Notes under the pieces: model-generated | The model's input: only the letters and a program-made list of their open reading frames with translations | What the model was told of the DNA's origin: nothing | Databases searched by the model: none | Source of the DNA: Deltaproteobacteria bacterium UBA6601 | GTDB taxonomy: Bacteria; Myxococcota_A; UBA796; UBA9615 | NCBI GenBank assembly: GCA_002433485.1 | Contig: DJIF01000017.1 | Coordinates: 1 to 39,373 of the forward strand | Length of the DNA: 39,373 nt | Direction of reading: 5' to 3' | Part shown: positions 34,673 through 39,373 of the stretch, one piece after another | Position numbering within the stretch: the stretch's first letter is position 1 | Layout: every line of letters begins with the position of its first letter | Translations under genes and position numbers: made by a program

Positions 34673-36442
34673 ATGCTACTCAGGCTCGCGCTTATGCTCT
34701 ACCGGCTCCCAGCAAGCCTCGCCTCTCTCGCCGCAATCGGCGCGCTGCTCTGCAGTGGATGCACCAACGGAGTCGCAAGCCCCGACCTTGAAGGTGTCGA
34801 TGTGCGCCTCACCGTACTTCATACCGGCGACCTGCACAGTCGCCTTTTCCCCTACGACATGGTGCCCCAATACACTGATGTAGAGCTGGGCCTAGACGAG
34901 GAGAACGGGCCCTTCGGTGGCGCCGCCCGACTGGCCACCCTGGTCAAGCGCGAGCGGCAGCGGGCCGGACGCAGCCTCCACCTCGACAGCGGCGACTACT
35001 TCCAGGGGGCACCCGTCTTCAACCAATTCAACGGCGAGGTGGAGGTACGGGTCCTGTCCGAGCTGGGGGTGGACGCCGCGGTGGCCGGCAACCACGAGTT
35101 CGACGAAGGCGCGCGCAACTTCGCCAGCCAGCTGGAGAAGTGGTCAACCTACTCAACGCTGGCCGCCAACTACGACTTCCACAGCGCCGACGACCCCTGG
35201 AACAGTCAGCTTGACGCACTCATCAACTCCCACAACATCTTCGACCTGAACGGGCTCAAGGTAGGCGTGATCGGAATGGGCAACCTGTCCTCCATCACCT
35301 CCATCGAGGAGGCCGACAATTCCATGGACGTCGATGTACGCGAAACCATCTCGACAGTTCAGCACTACAGCGCGATGCTGGCACCCCAGGTGGACATCGT
35401 CATCGTACTGACCCACCTCAGCCTCGAAGACGACATCGACATCGCCCGCTTGTGTCCTGATGTGGACATCGTTATCGGCGGACACCTGCACATCGCCCTG
35501 GACCCGGCCAAAGTGGTTGAGAGCGAAGTGGTTCCAGGTAAGCGCGTCGTCGTCAGTCACGCAGGCGCTTTCGCCAAGTACCTTCAGCGGCTGGACTTTG
35601 TGATTCGCGATGGCGAAGTCATCGCCCACGGCAACACCTTGTTCCCCATCGACGCGGCGGTGGCCGAAGACGCCGACATGCTGGACCTTCTGGACGACTA
35701 TGCCAGAGAGCTGAGCGACAGCATTGACCTCGACCGCAGGGTCGCTCATACCACCGAGCGACTGCGCCGCTTCGGGCCTACCGGCGGCGATTCTCCGCTC
35801 GGCAATCTGGTTGCCGAAGCAATGCAATACCGGTCTGGAATCGAGACCGACTTTGGCATGACCAACTCCCTGGGCATTCGTACCGACATTCAGGGGCCGG
35901 CCGATGGGCAGGAGCTCCACGAAGTCACCGTGGAAGAGCTCTACAACGTACTGCCCTTCGACAACACCATCACCACCATGTTCCTCTCGGGCACCGAAGT
36001 GCAGGAACTTTTCGACTACGTGACCCGACGCTCCACCGGACGCGGCTGCAGCAGTCAGGTACAGATCAGCTCTGCCCGGTTTGTAATGAACTGTGGCACC
36101 GAGCAGGCCGAACAGATCACCATTGGCGGCAGCTGGACCGCCTGTGAACGAGACGACGTCCAGGCCCCCGACCAGGACTGCAACTTCCCCGAGATCTGCT
36201 CTGCCGGTCGCTGCGGCCGACCCGTCTATCCCAGTGAGTCCTATGAGCTGGCCACTAACAATTACATCGCCGGCGGTGGCAGCGGCTTCTTCGTGCTTGA
36301 AAATAACACCACCCAGATCGACTCCGGCATCTCCATGCGCGACGCCGTAGAGTTCTTCATGCTGGAACTGAGTGCCGGCGGCACGGTCGACCTCAACAGC
36401 GCCTACCCCGATGGAGACGGGCGCATCAGCCCGAAATTCTGA
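34673..36442 (+). CDS. 5'-nucleotidase/UDP-sugar hydrolase-type lipoprotein
   Basis: A 589-residue exported lipoprotein (lipobox LCSGC, Cys30). The N-terminal calcineurin-like metallophosphatase domain is clear: HTGDLHS, DSGDYFQG, GNHEFDEG, THLS and GGHLH, which provide the two-metal-binding residues. The C-terminal substrate-binding domain carries GDSPLGNLVAEAM, NSLGIRTD and ATNNYIAGGGSGF. Family members hydrolyse nucleoside monophosphates or UDP-sugars at the surface or in the periplasm. The protein has extra Cys-rich insertion (CSSQV, CNFPEICSAGRCG) in the C-terminal domain. ATG 34673 has no strong Shine-Dalgarno sequence. The next gene's ATG overlaps the stop in TGATG, indicating translational coupling. 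Confidence 0.88.
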   Translation: MLLRLALMLYRLPASLASLAAIGALLCSGCTNGVASPDLEGVDVRLTVLHTGDLHSRLFPYDMVPQYTDVELGLDEENGPFGGAARLATLVKRERQRAGRSLHLDSGDYFQGAPVFNQFNGEVEVRVLSELGVDAAVAGNHEFDEGARNFASQLEKWSTYSTLAANYDFHSADDPWNSQLDALINSHNIFDLNGLKVGVIGMGNLSSITSIEEADNSMDVDVRETISTVQHYSAMLAPQVDIVIVLTHLSLEDDIDIARLCPDVDIVIGGHLHIALDPAKVVESEVVPGKRVVVSHAGAFAKYLQRLDFVIRDGEVIAHGNTLFPIDAAVAEDADMLDLLDDYARELSDSIDLDRRVAHTTERLRRFGPTGGDSPLGNLVAEAMQYRSGIETDFGMTNSLGIRTDIQGPADGQELHEVTVEELYNVLPFDNTITTMFLSGTEVQELFDYVTRRSTGRGCSSQVQISSARFVMNCGTEQAEQITIGGSWTACERDDVQAPDQDCNFPEICSAGRCGRPVYPSESYELATNNYIAGGGSGFFVLENNTTQIDSGISMRDAVEFFMLELSAGGTVDLNSAYPDGDGRISPKF

Positions 36443-37770
36443 TGTCCCGCGCTGCTCAGCTGACCGCCGCCTTCCTCAGTCTGCTGCTGCCGGGCTGTGC
36501 AGATCAGCCGCTAATTGATGAGGCCAACCTGGACCCGGCCACCCAGGGGCAACCGCTTTGGTTCGAGCTTGAGGTATCCATCGAACCGGAGGCACCGGGC
36601 AGCAGCCCTGACAACCCTCTGCCCTTCTCTATTGAAGGCCACAATTTCACCCTCACGGCGACCGCCATGGGCTACGACCGGGCTCCCATGGCCGACTATG
36701 AAGGCTGCCTCAAGGTCCACTTGACCAGCGGGATTCTCGAGCAGCTTCAAAACCAAAACCAAACCTGCCCTGAAGGAAACCTCGCCATCCTCGGCGGCAG
36801 CGGGTCCGCACAGGTCCGTGTATCTCGAGCCTATGACCAGCTCCGCATCTGGGCCTCCGATGAAGGCAACGGACAGGAGACGGGCTCCTACGCCAGCGGC
36901 TCAACCCAGGCAATTCACACCCGCCTGCCAACCATCGCCCAGGTCCAGACCAGCGACTCCACAGTCGAGTCGCCGCTGCAACACAGCTACGTCCCCTTCC
37001 TCGGCTATGACCCCGAACTCCCTGAGGAGGAGCGTCGTCAGCTCATCGTCACTACCGTCACCAACGACGGCTTCTACGTGACCGACACCAGCGACCCCCC
37101 AGGCAGCTACAACTCAATGTTTGTGTTCAGCTTTTCGCGACCTGACCACCTGCAGGCAGGCGACCGGCTCAGCAAGCTGTCCGGCATCGTCAGCGAGTTC
37201 CTCGGCTTCACCGAACTGCAATTCCCCATCTGGACGGTGGAGAGTTCCGGCAACCTAATCCCTGAACCAAGCCTGCTAGACCCCGAGATCGTCTGCATCG
37301 GCACCGAGATGGAAGCCTGGGAGAGCTCCGTTGTACGGCTCGACAACCTGCTGACCGATGTCAGCCGTGCCAGTGACTGCATCGACTACAACGAATACGG
37401 CCAGTGGCCCGCGATTCTGCAGGGCCAATGCCAGGGCAGCGAAGCCCGGATCAATGTGGTCAACGGCAACACGGTACCCAGTTGGCGTTTCCCAGAGTGC
37501 GAGGCTTCAAGCGAGTGCAGTGGAACTGAACGCCCGGACTGGTGCTTCGAGCCGCGAGACCTCGAGTACCTGGTAGGCGTCCTGAGACACACTCGATACG
37601 CCAGCCCGCCATGGATTCTTGAAGTACGTGACTGCCTGGACTTCCCGTTAGAGAACCGCCCGGCGGACTGCGCTCAGCTGCTCATGCACCCCCCTTCCGG
37701 GCCGCGAATTGCACCGTTTTACCAACGACGCGAAGCCCCCACCTGCACCTACGGCACCCTTCACCAGTGA
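36442..37770 (+). CDS. Lipoprotein with OB-fold-like regions
   Basis: A 442-residue lipoprotein with signal peptide and lipobox LPGC (Cys19). The ATG overlaps the nucleotidase stop by one base (TGATG). The region about 200-300 contains VTNDGFYVTDTSDPPGSYNSMFVFSFS, resembling the strands of OB-fold domains found in secreted nuclease- and phosphatase-associated proteins; I do not see a diagnostic motif. Twelve or so Cys residues in the mature part suggest disulphides. Its stop is 33 bases before the next lipoprotein start. Function unknown; the coupling with the nucleotidase suggests that it works with it, perhaps as a partner or scaffolding protein. Confidence 0.75.
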   Translation: MSRAAQLTAAFLSLLLPGCADQPLIDEANLDPATQGQPLWFELEVSIEPEAPGSSPDNPLPFSIEGHNFTLTATAMGYDRAPMADYEGCLKVHLTSGILEQLQNQNQTCPEGNLAILGGSGSAQVRVSRAYDQLRIWASDEGNGQETGSYASGSTQAIHTRLPTIAQVQTSDSTVESPLQHSYVPFLGYDPELPEEERRQLIVTTVTNDGFYVTDTSDPPGSYNSMFVFSFSRPDHLQAGDRLSKLSGIVSEFLGFTELQFPIWTVESSGNLIPEPSLLDPEIVCIGTEMEAWESSVVRLDNLLTDVSRASDCIDYNEYGQWPAILQGQCQGSEARINVVNGNTVPSWRFPECEASSECSGTERPDWCFEPRDLEYLVGVLRHTRYASPPWILEVRDCLDFPLENRPADCAQLLMHPPSGPRIAPFYQRREAPTCTYGTLHQ

Positions 37771-37802
37771 TCTATCCCGTCCGCACCCTAAAGGAATCCA
37801 CC

Positions 37803-39185
37803 ATGCGATCCATTCACTCCCTCCTGTTTGTCCTGCTCGCAGGGCTCACCGCCTGTAACTTCGCTCCAGACAACCCGCAAGCCTTCGACGATGATGACGA
37901 CAGCGTAGGCGGTGACGATGACGACAGCGTCAGCACCGACCCGGTTGCCGCGACCATTTCCCAGCTGACCGCCGGCGACTTTGCCCCGGAAACCCTGGTC
38001 ACTGTAAGTGGCGTCGTCACAACCCCGGTCTGGACCGACGAGGACCCTGAAGAAGCTGACGCCTACTTCTGGATCCAAGACGGCAGCGGTCCTGGAACCG
38101 GCATCGTCATCTACACCTTCCGCGATGTGGTGGAAGAGCTGGCCGGTCAGATCCCTCCAGGTGCTGAGGTGAGGATCACCGGCAACTACGCAATCCCCTT
38201 CGACTTTCCGCAAATTCGACTGAGCCAGGTCGACAACCTTGAGGTCACCGGCAGCAGCCAATTGCCAGCTGCCCACCCCATCACACCGGACGATATCGCC
38301 AGCGGCCAGGCTGATGCCGAGCTGATCGGCATTCTGGTGACCATGGAAGGAGCCCTGGTCACCGAAGGGCCGAGCTATGCCACCTACTATGAGTGGGAAG
38401 TAGGCGGAGCCATCGTCGACGACTTCTTCTACTACGCCGATGTACAGGCCAACTACCTGATGACCCGGCTCAGCGGCGTCGTTCACATGAGCTATGGCGA
38501 CGCTAAGCTCTTTCCGCGGTGGGCTGATGACGTCGTCTACACCTACCCCGGCTGCGACACAGCCTGGACCGGCAGCGACAACCTCCAGGCGCTCAACTGC
38601 CGCTCTACCCCAGTCGAGAGCCCTGCCTCGGCAAGCGGCCTGGTCGTGGTCTCTCCCGAGACCTGGTACGGCGACGCATTCTATGCGGTCGACCCCAACG
38701 TCAGCGCATTCGGCGGCATCCTGATCTACAGCGAATCCGACGACACCACGATTCCTGCGCTTGGCTCCATCGTCGACATCAACAATGCCGAGTTCAACGA
38801 ATACCGCGGCAACAGCCAGCTGGTCATCGCAGGCGACACAGCGGTGAGCAACACGGGAACCCACAGTGACATCGCCAGCCTGGCGGTCTCGGTCACCGAC
38901 CCCTGCTCCATCAGCGAAGCGCACGAAGGAATGCTGGTGACCATCCCTTCAGTAACCGTTCTGGCGCAAGACAGTAACTGCAGCAGCTGGGGCTACTACC
39001 AGGTCAGCGGTTGCTCGGAGGTCCGCGTCGGCAGCGAGTTGTTCACTGATGCCGAAGCCTTCAACAGCGCCAGTGGCGGAGCCGGCACCATCACCAATCT
39101 GACCGGTGTCATCAGTGCCCGCTACAACGTCTGGACGATCAACCCCCGCGATAACAACGACTGGTCCAGCTGGGCCGGTAACTAG
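37803..39185 (+). CDS. Acid-linker lipoprotein with OB-fold-like regions
   Basis: A 460-residue lipoprotein (lipobox LTAC, Cys18). ATG 37803 has AAGGA eight bases upstream; the frame also extends upstream to 37767. After Cys there is an acidic, Ser-spaced linker (DDDDDSVGGDDDDSV), which would be extended and calcium- or ion-sensitive. The remainder resembles the preceding lipoprotein in style: strand patterns such as LVTVSGVVTTP, YFWIQDGSGPGTGI and LIGILVTMEGALVT suggest one or more OB-fold-like domains. It appears to be a diverged partner of the upstream lipoprotein. Third gene of the plus-strand series; the next gene starts 19 bases after its stop. Confidence 0.75.
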   Translation: MRSIHSLLFVLLAGLTACNFAPDNPQAFDDDDDSVGGDDDDSVSTDPVAATISQLTAGDFAPETLVTVSGVVTTPVWTDEDPEEADAYFWIQDGSGPGTGIVIYTFRDVVEELAGQIPPGAEVRITGNYAIPFDFPQIRLSQVDNLEVTGSSQLPAAHPITPDDIASGQADAELIGILVTMEGALVTEGPSYATYYEWEVGGAIVDDFFYYADVQANYLMTRLSGVVHMSYGDAKLFPRWADDVVYTYPGCDTAWTGSDNLQALNCRSTPVESPASASGLVVVSPETWYGDAFYAVDPNVSAFGGILIYSESDDTTIPALGSIVDINNAEFNEYRGNSQLVIAGDTAVSNTGTHSDIASLAVSVTDPCSISEAHEGMLVTIPSVTVLAQDSNCSSWGYYQVSGCSEVRVGSELFTDAEAFNSASGGAGTITNLTGVISARYNVWTINPRDNNDWSSWAGN

Positions 39186-39203
39186 CCCCACCGAGCGAGC
39201 ACC

Positions 39204-39373
39204 ATGACTCCCCCCACCTGGCTACCTGCGAACCTCATCACCGCAGCCCTCCTGCTGCTCGCCATCACTACTGGCTACTCTGCCGATGCCGCTGCCGCTG
39301 CCGCTGCCGCTGCCGCTGCCGCTGCCGCTGAAGCAGATTCGCGCAACACTGAGGACCCGGCAGCCAGTGAGGA
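39204..39373 (+). CDS. Truncated exported protein with poly-alanine tract (5' part only)
   Basis: An open frame starting at ATG 39204 runs off the right edge, giving 56 codons. The N-terminus is a signal peptide (LPANLITAALLLLAITTGYS), followed by AD and 14 alanines (residues 29-42) encoded by seven copies of GCCGCT, then an acidic stretch. No Cys lipobox is visible, in contrast with the three preceding lipoproteins. Its position after the lipoproteins suggests co-transcription. No family can be named from this fragment. Confidence 0.5.
   Translation, partial: MTPPTWLPANLITAALLLLAITTGYSADAAAAAAAAAAAAAAEADSRNTEDPAASE
39288..39329 (+). repeat. Tandem hexanucleotide repeat (GCCGCT)7
   Basis: Seven perfect tandem copies of GCCGCT encode 14 alanines directly after the signal peptide of the truncated last gene. 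Copy-number changes would add or remove two alanines without shifting the frame. Perfect identity suggests recent expansion or slippage. Confidence 0.92.

Noticed and set aside
37788..38924. Long minus-strand frame opposite the acid-linker lipoprotein
   Set aside because: Antisense shadow caused by GC bias; the lipobox and Shine-Dalgarno sequence support the plus strand.

Overview
The window is GC-rich bacterial DNA with tightly packed genes. It suggests a Gram-negative deltaproteobacterial-type organism, most likely Myxococcota or a relative. That is inferred from many lipobox lipoproteins, outer-membrane barrels ending in an aromatic residue, MopE-like and DxDGDG repeats, a MYXO-CTERM-like tail (paired Cys, membrane helix, Arg cluster), and a run of cyclic-di-GMP proteins. 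I see no rRNA, tRNA, insertion sequence, prophage or CRISPR array.

Layout. 1-519 is the start of a truncated membrane protein gene. 624-1923 holds an extended-SDR epimerase and a divergent PHA-granule-type protein whose start codons overlap. 1961-6277 is one uninterrupted frame that looks like two exported proteins joined: an FG-GAP/MopE protein with a sorting tail, then a protein with its own signal peptide and a C-terminal barrel. 6334-10787 has a lipoprotein, an outer-membrane barrel and a GT-C-type membrane glycosyltransferase. 10795-12612 has an adenylate-kinase-like enzyme and a START-like exported protein. 12786-18364 is rich in c-di-GMP functions (two-domain PilZ-type protein, GAF-GGDEF cyclase, small PilZ protein) around a B12-type radical SAM gene and an HU gene with a clear terminator and a palindromic DnaA-box-like site upstream. 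18339-24016 is housekeeping: recD2, pyrF, a helical-repeat protein, a TatA-type translocase subunit and hutI.

The most unusual part is 24038-34449, four minus-strand genes 4-11 bases apart: an outer-membrane barrel, a 1476-residue protein combining an HExxH peptidase domain, beta-propeller blades, calcium-type repeats, an OmpA peptidoglycan-binding domain and a C-terminal barrel, and two lipoproteins, the second ending in nine Cys/DxDGDG repeats. They plausibly build one cell-surface assembly. A 223-bp gap separates this unit from a plus-strand series (34673 to the window end): a secreted 5'-nucleotidase lipoprotein, two further lipoproteins and a truncated exported protein with a poly-alanine tract.

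Several start codons were moved from the longest frame to GTG, TTG or internal ATG codons, using Shine-Dalgarno spacing and signal-peptide position. All functions are read from motifs by eye; no database search was possible.
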